Assembly: GCA_043806315.1 (NCBI GenBank)
Contig: JAZDHF010000083.1
Coordinates: 1 to 27,261 of the forward strand
DNA length: 27,261 nucleotides
From: SBAX01 sp043806315
GTDB lineage: Bacteria > Planctomycetota > Phycisphaerae > UBA1845
Direction of reading: 5' to 3'
Shown: piece after piece, positions 7,398-16,089 of the stretch
Layout: every line of letters begins with the position of its first letter
Numbering within the stretch: position 1 is the stretch's first letter
Notes under the pieces: model-generated
Seen by the model: only the letters and a program-made list of their open reading frames with translations
Database searches by the model: none
Told to the model about the DNA's origin: nothing
Translations under genes and position numbers: made by a program

Positions 7398-10300
7398 CTA
7401 CGGCAGCGGCCATGCGGGAATGAAGGCATCGATGGCGGACGTGAGACGGATGGTCTGGCGTATCGCTTCCGTGATCTTGCGGTAGGTCTCGATGTCGTCA
7501 TAGGTGAGCGTGCGGCCTCTGCGGTCCTTCAGCCACTTTTCGCAAACCTGATAGCCGCCGACGTGGAACTCCCAAACGTCCTGGGGAATGTCGTCAAAGT
7601 ATTGCGTGCTGTTCACGTGCACCCGACCCTGCGCCTCGTCGGTCGGCGGTTTGTAATGGGGTTTCTCCACGCGGTTGTCGCCGGGGATCGGATACGTGGC
7701 GCGAGGCGTCGGGACGTTTTCCAGCAAGTGCAGGCCGACAAGCTCGGCACCCAAGTCGCACAGGCGAGCGAAGAGTTTCCTATCGCTCGTGAGCGGGACG
7801 CGCGGGAAGTCGATCTTGAGGAACTCGGCATAGCGCGTGCGGTAGGTCGGGCTGTGGAAGATGGCGTAGATGTAATGGAAGATGTCTTCCGGGCCGAAGG
7901 TCTTCCTGCGATCGCCGACGCCGTCGGAGACGAACTTGAGTCGCAGTCGGGATGACAACTCCTCGACGACTTGCGGTGAGAGGTTCGGACGGCGTCCGTC
8001 CTTCCCTGCGGGCCACGGTGACGCCTGAATCAACTCGTCGCCGTTCGGATAGAGGTACAGCGGGAAGAGCGTGCTTTGAGTCGTGCTCTCTCCACACTTG
8101 GTTTCCATGACACACCGCGTACAGAAGAAGTGATCCGGGGTCGGCGACTTATTGCTGCGTGCGGAAACAAGCGCCACGTTCGCGCCGATCGTCATGTGCT
8201 GCATGATGTCGAATCGCGAACGCTCGATCACAGCGTCATGGTAGAGAAGCCGGCGCACGTCGAAGGGTCGGTACAGGCAGGGGACGATCGACTCGCCCAT
8301 GCGTCGGATCTTCCGCAGGCGGTCCCGCGCCGTGCGAACGTCGAGCTTGTCCGCTGCGCTGAGATTTCGAGCGCGAACCTCATCGTCAGAGTGGGCCGGA
8401 TCGATGAAATCCTTTACTCGGCGGCGCAGTGCTTGTTCATCGAAATCGAACACCAAATCATCGCGGCTGGTGACGATCCCCACCGAATTGACCGGCATGA
8501 CGTGGGTGATTGAAACGCCGTTTTCATACTCTTTGAGGCGTTCCACTGGCTGCGGCACAAATAAGTAGTGCGGCGTAGATGGTTTCGCTTTCTTCCACTT
8601 CGTCGTGGAGGTGTCCTCCTCATTGAGATAGGCATACTTGGTTTTCCGGAGCCCGAATAGGTCCGCGTGTCGCACGGTGGAAGGTGTCTTGGTTCTACCG
8701 CTCTTTCGCCTCACCAGAATGGCAATGGCCACGCCTCGCATGATGTCAAAAACGTTCTCGTCCTTAGAGCCGTCGGAGGCGGTTTCCTTTTTTAGTATGC
8801 CACCGTGCAGATCAAGCACGTAGATGTCGTCAAAGGTACGCATGAGACTCTGGCGCATGCCGCGGAACGTGGGATTGTTGAGGTAGGAATGGTTGGTGAT
8901 AAAACCGAGGATTCCGTAGCCCGTTCGTTCGATGCGGTACTGGGCGAAGCGTATGAACTTGACGTAGTCATCATTGAGCCACTTCGGGTTTCTTTCCCCC
9001 AATGGTTTCCCGTCGCACTCAAAGTACCCTGGTGCCCCATCAGGAGGTGGAAGACGATTTCGCAGCAGGTTCCTCGACCATTCATTCTTGTTTGCGGAGT
9101 GTCCGGAATAGGGTGGGTTGCCCATGATGACCATGATCGGATGGTCCGTCTTGACCTCGGAGGCTGCATTAGCCTCGCGGGCGATCTCCCCGGCGAGGGC
9201 GAGCAACGGCCCGCTCACGGTTTCCGCTTCCTCTAATGTGTTAGTGAGGTAGATCCGCAGACGGTCGCCCTTTGGGAAAGTGTAGCCCGTCTCTTTCAGT
9301 AGCCAGCCGAGTTTCATGTGAGCGACGGCGTATGGAGCGATCATCAACTCGAACCCGAACAGGCGGGGAAGCAGGTGTTTGGCGGCGTAGCCGTTCTCAC
9401 CCGCCCACAAGCCGCGATTCTGTTTCAACGCGTCGAAGATGTGACGAGCGGTCTCGAAGAGGAAGGTCCCGGTCCCGGTGGCGGGGTCGAGAATCTGGAC
9501 GCGGTGGACTTCTTTCTCCACCGTCTCACCTTTGGCGCGTGCGTCCGGGACGCGTGCGGTGATCGTCGTGTTGTCGGCCAGCCCGGTCGGGCAGTCGAAA
9601 TCGGTCTTGAGGATGTGGTCGATGCTGCGAACGATGTAGGACACGACTGGTTCGGGCGTGTAGTAGACGCCCCGGGTTTCCCGAAGCTTGGGATCGTACG
9701 CGGCGAGGAATGTCTCGTAGAAGTGCACGACGGGGTCTTCGCGGCGGGTGGCCTTGCCGAAGTCCTTGAGGATTTGGCCCATGTCGGCGTTTCGGAGGAT
9801 TTCGGCCAGGAGGTCGACGGCCCAGACGAGGTTGGCGTCCAACTTCGTGCCCGCGATGTAGTCGAAGATGTCGCGCAGAAAGGGGTCGGTTGCTGGTAAG
9901 TCGTAGGCGGCATGTTCACGGGTGAACTGTCGCGCCTTGTTGCCGGGAACATTCGCACAGGCCGAGAACAAGCCGTAGCAGACGGTCTGGGCGTACATGT
10001 CGGCGAATTCTGCTTCGGTCATACCGGGCAGGATGGTGGTGCGGAAAGAGTCCAATTCGTTGTGGAGCGTGCCGGACGAGTCTTCGAGGGCGAGGGCTTT
10101 TTCGATGGCCTCGCGGGTGACCTTAGCGACGGCAGCCATGCGGGCGGCAAGGGCCTTGGGGGTGCCGATCGTGGTCGATACCGTGGCAAGGAAAACGTTG
10201 AACAGGTTGGTCAGTTGTTCGTCGGCATCGGGGAGCGCTTTGATCTTGCCCGTGGCGTCGGGCCGGGCGAGGGTGACTTCCTGCACGAGCTTCCCCGCAG

Positions 10301-10625
10301 CGTAATGACGGAATTGCAGGTAGTCGGTGAGGATGAGGTTTTGCAGGGCGTCGAGGTAGCGTTTGAATTGCTCGCTGGTTTCGACTTTGTCGAGGGCTTC
10401 GCCGATGTCCTTGCACTCGATGTAGCCGACGGTGCTGTTCTTGCGTGTGACGATGAAGTCCGGCGCGCCGCATTGGACGCGCTTGGGTTCGTTCGTTGCG
10501 GTAATGCCTTGTTGAAAAGACTCGACGAGGGCCTTGAGGGCGGGGCGGTAGCTGTGTTCGGTGGCGTTGCCGGCGGCGTGGGTCCGCGCGACGCTAGTCA
10601 GGTATTGGTTGGTCGGCGGCGGCAT
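7398..10625 (-). CDS. Single-chain ISP-type restriction-modification enzyme
   Basis: The 1075-residue protein combines cleavage and N6-adenine methylation. Near the N-terminus GAPDFIV (53-59) followed by YIECKD (68-73) forms a PD-(D/E)xK nuclease core (Asp56, Glu70, Lys72). The methylase has a YYTPEPVVSYIV entry motif (about 317), SAM-binding DPATGTGTF (about 380) and the adenine-methylase motif IV NPPY (about 503). The C-terminal 400 residues contain the probable target-recognition region, ending in the KFVSDGVGDRRKTFGPEDIFHYIYAIFHSP-type segment seen in ISP enzymes. Unlike LlaGI/LlaBIII there is no helicase domain, so it is either a short ISP or a type IIG-like enzyme. All motifs are intact. 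It is solitary, without S or R genes. ATG 10625 has GGAAGAG three nucleotides upstream. DNA target unknown. Confidence 0.85.
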   Translation of the reverse strand: MPPPTNQYLTSVARTHAAGNATEHSYRPALKALVESFQQGITATNEPKRVQCGAPDFIVTRKNSTVGYIECKDIGEALDKVETSEQFKRYLDALQNLILTDYLQFRHYAAGKLVQEVTLARPDATGKIKALPDADEQLTNLFNVFLATVSTTIGTPKALAARMAAVAKVTREAIEKALALEDSSGTLHNELDSFRTTILPGMTEAEFADMYAQTVCYGLFSACANVPGNKARQFTREHAAYDLPATDPFLRDIFDYIAGTKLDANLVWAVDLLAEILRNADMGQILKDFGKATRREDPVVHFYETFLAAYDPKLRETRGVYYTPEPVVSYIVRSIDHILKTDFDCPTGLADNTTITARVPDARAKGETVEKEVHRVQILDPATGTGTFLFETARHIFDALKQNRGLWAGENGYAAKHLLPRLFGFELMIAPYAVAHMKLGWLLKETGYTFPKGDRLRIYLTNTLEEAETVSGPLLALAGEIAREANAASEVKTDHPIMVIMGNPPYSGHSANKNEWSRNLLRNRLPPPDGAPGYFECDGKPLGERNPKWLNDDYVKFIRFAQYRIERTGYGILGFITNHSYLNNPTFRGMRQSLMRTFDDIYVLDLHGGILKKETASDGSKDENVFDIMRGVAIAILVRRKSGRTKTPSTVRHADLFGLRKTKYAYLNEEDTSTTKWKKAKPSTPHYLFVPQPVERLKEYENGVSITHVMPVNSVGIVTSRDDLVFDFDEQALRRRVKDFIDPAHSDDEVRARNLSAADKLDVRTARDRLRKIRRMGESIVPCLYRPFDVRRLLYHDAVIERSRFDIMQHMTIGANVALVSARSNKSPTPDHFFCTRCVMETKCGESTTQSTLFPLYLYPNGDELIQASPWPAGKDGRRPNLSPQVVEELSSRLRLKFVSDGVGDRRKTFGPEDIFHYIYAIFHSPTYRTRYAEFLKIDFPRVPLTSDRKLFARLCDLGAELVGLHLLENVPTPRATYPIPGDNRVEKPHYKPPTDEAQGRVHVNSTQYFDDIPQDVWEFHVGGYQVCEKWLKDRRGRTLTYDDIETYRKITEAIRQTIRLTSAIDAFIPAWPLP

Positions 10626-10839
10626 CTGCTCTTCCGGTTCGATAGCGGCGACCCTGAAACTCAGATCGGCCGCAGGGGAGTATTGAATAGTGGTGAGGCG
10701 CGGGGGTCAAGCGGAGGCAAACACGAACCGGTTCGCGGACGTCCGCCTCGGCGGCAGGCGTTACCCAGACAGCGGCGGGGCGGGTAGAATCCCGACAGAA
10801 TGACGGTAAACGCGAGGCGTTGAAGCTCGGGGAGTCGGT

Positions 10840-11838
10840 ATGACGTACGGTCGTACAACGGCGCTGCCCGGCGTTGAGGGCGTGACGGCGCGTGCATCGG
10901 CGCGGCTCGGCGATATCGTCGAGCTGTTGAGGCCGACGCAGTGGGTGAAGAACGTGGTGGTCTTCGCGGCGCCGGCGGCGGGGTTGAAGCTGTCGTCGGG
11001 ACACTCGCTGGGGCAAGCGATGGTCGCGTTTGCCGCGTTCTGCCTGGCCGCAAGCGCTACATACGCCCTCAACGACGTGGTCGATCGGACGGCGGACGCG
11101 AGTCATCCCACCAAGCGGCTGCGACCGGTCGCACGCGGGGCGATCCGTCCGGCCACGGCGGTCGTGGTTGCGGCGGTGCTCGCCGCGGCCGCGATCTCGC
11201 TCACCACATGGCTCCTCTCGTCCGGCGTTACGGCGGTTCTGGCCGGATACCTGGCGTTGACGCTGGTGTATTCGCTCACTCTGAAACGACGAGTGATCCT
11301 CGATGTCATCGTGGTGGCATGCGGCTTCGTCCTGCGCGCGTTCGCGGGGGCCGTCGCAGTGGGCGTGCCGACGTCGGAGTGGCTGGTCGCGTGCGTGTTC
11401 ACGCTTTGTCTGTTCATGGGTTTCGGAAAGCGACGATGCGAAATCGCCATGATCGGCAACGCCGAGGAAATCGGTCATCATCGCCGAACGTTGGTGCGCT
11501 ATACGCCCGACCTCCTGAATCACCTCCTGGCCGTCTCGGCAGGCATCGCGGTCATCACCTTCCTCCTCTACACCCTGGACACGCAGGGGCATCCGTCGCC
11601 ATTCCATAAGGAGCATCTGTTCTACACACTGCCGCTGGTGATTTACGGCATCTTCCGGTTCGCGATGCTCACGGAGTTGGGGATTTACAGCGGACCGACG
11701 GAGATCGTACTGAAGGACCGGGCCATGGTCCTCGCGATCGCGCTGTGGGCGCTGTGTGCGCTGGTGATCGCGTATCAGGTCGCTTTGTTCGGTCCGGGTG
11801 GGCTTGCGGGGCTGGTCGGACCTCGTGGGCCGTCGTGA
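10840..11838 (+). CDS. UbiA-family decaprenyl-phosphate phosphoribosyltransferase-like protein
   Basis: The 332-residue multi-pass membrane protein has about eight hydrophobic segments. It has LRPTQWVKN (30-38), then YALNDVVDRTADASHPTKR (75-93), matching NDxxDxxxDxxHPxKRxRP. This is the form typical of decaprenyl-phosphate 5-phosphoribosyltransferases rather than of quinone UbiA enzymes. A second block (LVYSLTLKRRVILDVIVVA, FVLRAFAGAVAVGVP) also fits that subfamily. The reaction would join PRPP to a polyprenyl phosphate, the first step toward polyprenyl-phospho-pentose donors. ATG 10840 follows GGGGAG by 5 nt; a TAGAAT at 10785-10790 may be the -10 box. The DUF362 gene begins 10 bp downstream, so the two form an operon. 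No epimerase (DprE-like) genes are in the window. Confidence 0.85.
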   Translation: MTYGRTTALPGVEGVTARASARLGDIVELLRPTQWVKNVVVFAAPAAGLKLSSGHSLGQAMVAFAAFCLAASATYALNDVVDRTADASHPTKRLRPVARGAIRPATAVVVAAVLAAAAISLTTWLLSSGVTAVLAGYLALTLVYSLTLKRRVILDVIVVACGFVLRAFAGAVAVGVPTSEWLVACVFTLCLFMGFGKRRCEIAMIGNAEEIGHHRRTLVRYTPDLLNHLLAVSAGIAVITFLLYTLDTQGHPSPFHKEHLFYTLPLVIYGIFRFAMLTELGIYSGPTEIVLKDRAMVLAIALWALCALVIAYQVALFGPGGLAGLVGPRGPS

Positions 11839-11848
11839 GAATCGAAGT

Positions 11849-13147
11849 ATGAGTCGTTCCACAGTCGCGATCGTCCGCACAACTCCGGAAACGGTGCTCG
11901 AGGATTACCACCGGCTGATGAACCTGGCCGGGTATCAGAACGTCATTGCGAAGGACGCCGAGACGGCGCTCAAGGTGAATATCAGTTGGCATTTCTTCTA
12001 CCCCGCGGCATCAACGACCCCGTGGCAATTGGAGGGCGTGATTCGGGCGATGAAGCGCGACGGATACGATCCGAATCGGATTCATGCCTGCCATAATCGC
12101 ACGGTCGTGATCGACGCCCGATTGGGCGAACGGGAGAACAAGCAGATCAACGTGGTCGAGGCGCACGAACTGGCCAATGTGCACCTGTACGACGGCGACG
12201 TAGAGTGGATCGACATTCGCGACGCCGTGGGAGACCTCACCGACCGGTTTCTATGTCTGAACCAAGTCTATCCCAAGGGATTCAGCATCCCCAAGCGGTT
12301 CATCGGCGAGAACATCATCCATCTGCCGACGGTCAAGACGCACGTGTTTACGACGATGACCGGGGCGATGAAAAACGCCTTCGGCGGCTTGCTCAACGAG
12401 CATCGTCATTGGACGCACCCGGTGATTCACGAGACGTTGGTTGATCTTCTGATGATCCAACAACGGATTCATCGCGGGGTGTTCGCGGTGATGGATGGGA
12501 CATTCGCGGGGGACGGACCGGGGCCGCGGTGCATGGTCCCCTTGGTGAAGAACGTCCTGCTGGCCTCGGCGGACCAGGTGGCCATCGACGCGATGGCGGC
12601 CAAACTCATGGGATTCGATCCGCTGGCCGACGTGAAGTTCATCCGCTTGGCGCACGAGCACGGCCTGGGCTGCGGCGATCCATGGGAGATCGAGGTCGTG
12701 GGCGACGCCGAGGCCGCCGCGGAGAACTGGCGATTCGTCGGACCCTTCAAGCGGATGACCTTCGCGGCCAACATGCAGCACGCGATCTACTGGGGACGAC
12801 TGAAGGGATTCCTCGAATGGTCGCTGAAGACGTGGCTCGCGCCGTGGGCGTATATCGCCAGTGTGCTCTATCACGACTGGTTCTGGTATCCCCTCCTCGG
12901 TCGGGCACGAGTGCGTGAGGCGCTGCACAGTCCGTGGGGCCGACTGTTTCACAACTGGGAGCATGTGCGGCCCGACGCGAAAGGGTTCCCGCAGGTCGGC
13001 GAGGCCCAGAGCGGTCTGGTGCGCAGCTTCGGACGGGTGATGGTGCTCGCGTGGCGGATTCTGGTGACGTGCATCAAGGAAGCACCGGAAGTGGCACTGC
13101 GCAAGCGGCGGATAACCGGCGCTTCGCGAACTGCCCACGTTGAATAG
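11849..13147 (+). CDS. DUF362 domain protein
   Basis: The 432-residue protein shows DUF362 features: an N-terminal VAIVRT strand, LKVNISWHFFYPAASTTP, a central HLPTVKTHVFTTMTGAMKN, then FGG, VMDGTFAGDGPGPR and VLLASADQVAIDAMAAKLMGFDP. The usual ferredoxin-like Cys clusters are absent, so this is the iron-sulfur-free form. The C-terminal third (residues 290-432) has Trp/aromatic-rich segments (WSLKTWLAPWAYIASVLYHDWFWYPL) and a last hydrophobic helix suggesting membrane association. The biochemical role of DUF362 is not established. Position 10 bp behind the UbiA-type gene suggests a joint function in polyprenyl-linked metabolism. The start at 11849 (MSRSTVAIVRT) is preferred over the longer frame, which overlaps the UbiA gene. 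The last 150 bp recur at 15.6 kb. Confidence 0.85.
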   Translation: MSRSTVAIVRTTPETVLEDYHRLMNLAGYQNVIAKDAETALKVNISWHFFYPAASTTPWQLEGVIRAMKRDGYDPNRIHACHNRTVVIDARLGERENKQINVVEAHELANVHLYDGDVEWIDIRDAVGDLTDRFLCLNQVYPKGFSIPKRFIGENIIHLPTVKTHVFTTMTGAMKNAFGGLLNEHRHWTHPVIHETLVDLLMIQQRIHRGVFAVMDGTFAGDGPGPRCMVPLVKNVLLASADQVAIDAMAAKLMGFDPLADVKFIRLAHEHGLGCGDPWEIEVVGDAEAAAENWRFVGPFKRMTFAANMQHAIYWGRLKGFLEWSLKTWLAPWAYIASVLYHDWFWYPLLGRARVREALHSPWGRLFHNWEHVRPDAKGFPQVGEAQSGLVRSFGRVMVLAWRILVTCIKEAPEVALRKRRITGASRTAHVE

Positions 13148-13210
13148 TCAAGACCCAAGCCCGAGCTTCTCCGGCACCGTCGGCCCGATAAACCGTGCGG
13201 AGCGTGGCGC
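13000..13210 (+). repeat. Left copy of a duplicated segment (DUF362 3' end plus downstream)
   Basis: The last 46 codons of the DUF362 gene and about 60 bp after its stop recur in direct orientation at about 15611-15821 (offset 2611 bp). Shared stretches include GCGGCGGATAACCGG, GAATAGTCAAGACC and the noncoding CGTCGGCCCGATAAACCGT. By eye, identity is around 80-85 percent. The secreted Cys-rich gene lies between the two copies. Confidence 0.8.
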
Positions 13211-13487
13211 GCCACGTGAGGCGGCGCAAGTTCATTGGACGTGCGCCCTGCCGAATTGGATACTTGCTCCGGGTAATTCCGTAAGGAGTCTCCGACAGGA
13301 CATCCTTGTGGGCAAGCCGCGGTCGGCTGAGAGTCCCCAGTGGAGGGATTCCGTGCCACATTGAGTCGGGGCCTCAAGATTCATCTCCCAAAACATTCAC
13401 GGGCGAAGCTCTTACGCTCGGTTGCCGGCGGCAACCCTACGAACCGCCGCGGTAAGCGCTTCCAAGTCGTTGACGAGAGGGGACGCG
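13148..13487. other. 340-bp intergenic region before the Cys-rich gene
   Basis: The first 60 bp belong to the duplicated segment. A strong hairpin, GGTTGCC-GGC-GGCAACC, occupies 13420-13436, 51 bp before the next start codon and possibly in its 5' leader. No ORF with domain content and no clear promoter boxes were found. Confidence 0.5.
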
Positions 13488-15452
13488 ATGAGGCAATTCT
13501 GGTCGATCGCAATGTTCTTATGCACCCAGGTCGCGGTGCAGGCTCAGCCGGCGCTGGTGGAGCCGCCGGAGTTCCCAATGACCCAGTCCGGACCCCGCGC
13601 AGTATTGTCGGGGCAGGGATGCTTCTACCTGGCCAGCGGAATGATCGCGCCCGGCGACGTGGACTGGGTGCAGGTGCTCATTCCTCGGGCCTCGACCCTC
13701 ACGATCGTGGACGTCGATTTTCCGGTCAACGGCGGGTTCAGCGCCGTCCTGGCCTTAGCGGTCGGGGGCACGACGGGGTTCAACATCGGCGATAGCAACA
13801 GTTCACGGGACGCGTTCTGCGGTCTGAGCGCTACGACGAACCCGGTGGGCAGCACGCGGGACTCCGCCGTCAGTCTGGGCGCGACGGGAAGGAACACGGT
13901 CATCGACATCGCGGTCACCGGGGCCGAGGACACGGGATTCATCGGCGCCCATTCGCGGAGCTTCGAGTATGACCTCTGGGTTTACGCCGAGACCGTGGCC
14001 TGCACGGGAGATACGGACTGCGACGACGGAATTGCCTGCACGGAGGATCGGTGCGACGTCGCAACCGGGGGTTGCTCCAGCAATGCGGACGATGCGTTGT
14101 GCGACAATGGACGGTTCTGCGATGGCGTCGAGTACTGTGACCCGATGCGGGGATGTCGGTCGGGGCCGCGGCCTGACTGCGACGACAGCGTGGACTGCAC
14201 GATCGACGACTGCGACAGTGTAACGGACCAGTGCGTCAGTCTGCCCGACGATGGGTTCTGCGACAATGGGACGTTCTGCGACGGGGGGGAATGGTGCGAT
14301 GCCGTGCGAGCCTGCCAACCCGGCGATCCGCCGGATTGCGACGATGGAGTGAGCTGCACGGTCGATCAGTGCGACCTCGATCTGGACGCGTGTGTTCACG
14401 ATCTGGTCGATGCCCTGTGCGACGATGGACTCTTCTGCACAGGTGTTGAGACATGTGACGCCCTGCTCGACTGTCAGCCCGGGATGCCGCCGGACTGCGA
14501 CGACGGAGTGAGTTGCACAGCCGATGAGTGCGACCCTGTAATGGACGCGTGCGTGCATGGGGTCGATCACGCCTTCTGCGATGACGGCGTGTTCTGCAAC
14601 GGGGTCGAGGCCTGTGATCCGTTGAACGACTGTCAGCCCGGGACGCCGCCGGACTGCGACGACGGGGTCGCATGCACGGTCGATGCGTGCGACCCGAGAT
14701 GGGATCAGTGTGTCCGCGCTCCGGATGACCGCGCCTGTGACAACGGGGTCTTCTGCGACGGCGCAGAGATTTGCGACGCCGTCGCCGGCTGCGTGAGCGG
14801 GACCGACCCTTGTCCGCGACAATTCTGTCGAGAGAGCGATGATCAATGCGTTGAATGTCTGAACGACGTGGACTGTGATGATGGAGACTTCTGCAATGGC
14901 GCCGAAACTTGCGACGCGGACGGGTCCTGCAGCGATGGAGCCCCGCCCTGCCCGCCCGGAATGGTCTGCAACCCGGACGCTCGACGTTGCGAGGGCGGCG
15001 CGTTCGCCCTGGACGTCAAGCCGAACACGTGTCCCAACCGGGTCATGTCGTCCGAGCAGGGCTACTTGACGATGGCGATCCTGGGCTCGCCTGGGGCCGA
15101 TGTGCGAAAGATCAACAAATCTTCGATCCGCGTCGCACGCGTCGATGACGTGGGCGAGGCGGTCGCCCCGAACGAAGGTCCGCCGGGTCCGCGTTCGACG
15201 GTGGAGGATGTGGGGACGCCGTTCGATGGGCCGGCGTGCGGATGCAACGCGAACGCGGGCGACGGGCAATTGGACCTCGCCCTGCGCTTCTCCGTTGCGG
15301 CGGTCAGGACCGGTCTGCGATTGGATCAGGCCCCGCCGGAGACGCCGATCGAGTTGCGGATCGCGGGTCGTCTGCTCGACGGCACTCCATTCCAGGCAAC
15401 CGATTGCATCACCATCGGCGGGAATGGGCGTCGCCCGAACGGGCAGCGGTAA
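13488..15452 (+). CDS. Secreted protein with 53-residue Cys-rich tandem repeats
   Basis: The 654-residue product has a signal peptide (MRQFWSIAMFLCTQVAVQA, cleavage before QP). A beta-rich PPC-like domain follows (about 40-175; GQGCFYLASGMIAPGDVDWV...YDLWVYAE). Five Cys-rich units of exactly 53 residues come next, each containing DCDDGVSCTVDxCD, then CDDGLFCTGVETCD and QPGxPP, plus a shorter sixth unit (NDVDCDDGDFCNGAETCD). This matches Myxococcus-type Cys-rich repeats with Asp-rich, probably calcium-binding, loops. A C-terminal domain (about 505-645; SIRVARV, TPFDGPACGCN, DGQLDLALRF, GRLLDGTPFQATDCI) is widespread in planctomycete surface proteins. ATG 13488 has AGAGGGG upstream; the earlier in-frame codons lack a signal peptide. 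Likely a surface or extracellular structural/adhesive protein. Confidence 0.85.
   Translation: MRQFWSIAMFLCTQVAVQAQPALVEPPEFPMTQSGPRAVLSGQGCFYLASGMIAPGDVDWVQVLIPRASTLTIVDVDFPVNGGFSAVLALAVGGTTGFNIGDSNSSRDAFCGLSATTNPVGSTRDSAVSLGATGRNTVIDIAVTGAEDTGFIGAHSRSFEYDLWVYAETVACTGDTDCDDGIACTEDRCDVATGGCSSNADDALCDNGRFCDGVEYCDPMRGCRSGPRPDCDDSVDCTIDDCDSVTDQCVSLPDDGFCDNGTFCDGGEWCDAVRACQPGDPPDCDDGVSCTVDQCDLDLDACVHDLVDALCDDGLFCTGVETCDALLDCQPGMPPDCDDGVSCTADECDPVMDACVHGVDHAFCDDGVFCNGVEACDPLNDCQPGTPPDCDDGVACTVDACDPRWDQCVRAPDDRACDNGVFCDGAEICDAVAGCVSGTDPCPRQFCRESDDQCVECLNDVDCDDGDFCNGAETCDADGSCSDGAPPCPPGMVCNPDARRCEGGAFALDVKPNTCPNRVMSSEQGYLTMAILGSPGADVRKINKSSIRVARVDDVGEAVAPNEGPPGPRSTVEDVGTPFDGPACGCNANAGDGQLDLALRFSVAAVRTGLRLDQAPPETPIELRIAGRLLDGTPFQATDCITIGGNGRRPNGQR
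14016..14810 (+). repeat. Five in-frame 159-bp tandem repeats
   Basis: The GACTGCGACGAC-type block starts at 14016, 14175, 14334, 14493 and 14652, giving a period of exactly 159 bp (53 codons). The third to fifth units are most alike (for example CCGCCGGACTGCGACGACGG in the last two), suggesting the youngest expansions are toward the 3' side. A divergent unit follows at 14871. Confidence 0.85.
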
Positions 15453-15465
15453 GTTCTTTCGAGAA

Positions 15466-15502
15466 CCCCTCTCTCCCCGAAGGAGGAGACCGGGTGAGGG
15501 GG
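15466..15502 (+). terminator. Hairpin downstream of the Cys-rich gene
   Basis: CCCCTCTCTCC pairs imperfectly with GGAGGAGA...GGGTGAGGGG 14 bp after the stop codon. It has no T-run, so it may be a REP-like palindrome used as a 3' end. From 15503 to 15599 nothing is recognisable. Confidence 0.4.
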
Positions 15503-15599
15503 GATTGCCGCTGATGAACGCTGCCCACGGGGACGTGGCCATGCCGCTTCGCAATGGTCCGTTCACGGAACACGCGATAGGTACGCGCTGGGATTGACC

Positions 15600-15758
15600 A
15601 TGCCGGCCGGTGTGGCCCAGGGCGGTCTGGTGCGCAGCTTCGGGTGTGCGATGGTGCTGGCGTGGGGCATCCTCCTCACTTGCATCAGAGAGGCGCCGGA
15701 ATTGGCCCTGCGAAAGCGGCGGATAACCGGTGCTTCGCGAACCGCCCCTGTTGAATAG
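15600..15758 (+). pseudogene. Remnant of a second DUF362 gene (3' end only)
   Basis: A 52-codon frame from ATG 15600 reads GLVRSFGCAMVLAWGILL...LRKRRITGASRTAPVE, closely matching the last 46 residues of the DUF362 protein encoded at 11849-13147 (about 9 differences), and stops at the corresponding TAG. Homology then continues about 60 bp into noncoding DNA. The first five residues are unrelated, so the 5' part of this copy is gone. It is most simply a remnant of a former tandem copy, or of a duplication that placed the Cys-rich gene between two direct repeats. It is unlikely to be a functional small protein, although its frame is open. Confidence 0.8.
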
Positions 15759-15931
15759 TCAAGACCGAAGCGCAAGCTCCTCCGACGCCGTCGGCCCGAT
15801 AAACCGTGAGGGGCGCCGCGCGGTCCGCATCGTGAGTCCGATAATCCTTGCAAACAAGTGAAGGAGGGTCGTTAGGCCCTCAAAGGCGAAACTCTACGCA
15901 GGCTGAGTAGGCAGGGAGAAGACGAGAAAAC

Positions 15932-16076
15932 CAGGGCAATCGCATCTAAATTGCAGGACTCCGCTTGGCGCGGTTGAAAACGGGGTTCGAGCATTCTGGG
16001 ATTCTCGATGGGGGTCACTCGGGCCCGCATTCTCAGCATGAAAAACGCTGTTTGGAATTAAGATGCGATTGCCCTG
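15932..16076. mobile_element. 145-bp MITE with 9-bp target-site duplication
   Basis: The ends are near-perfect inverted repeats, CAGGGCAATCGCATCTAAATT (15932-15952) and its complement, with one mismatch in 21, ending GCGATTGCCCTG at 16076. It is flanked by direct repeats ACGAGAAAA at 15922-15930 (one extra C before the element) and at 16077-16085. A 9-10 bp duplication fits IS4-like transposases; none is encoded inside. It abuts the left end of the IS1595-type element. The 173 bp between the DUF362 remnant and this element carry no recognisable gene. Confidence 0.75.
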
Positions 16077-16089
16077 ACGAGAAAAAAAA

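Noticed and set aside
10626..11880. Minus-strand 428-codon frame opposite the UbiA gene
   Set aside because: It is a high-GC shadow; the plus strand has clear membrane helices and UbiA motifs.
13803..15566. 587-codon minus-strand frame
   Set aside because: It mirrors the Cys-rich repeats; the regular sense-strand codons explain the open antisense frame.
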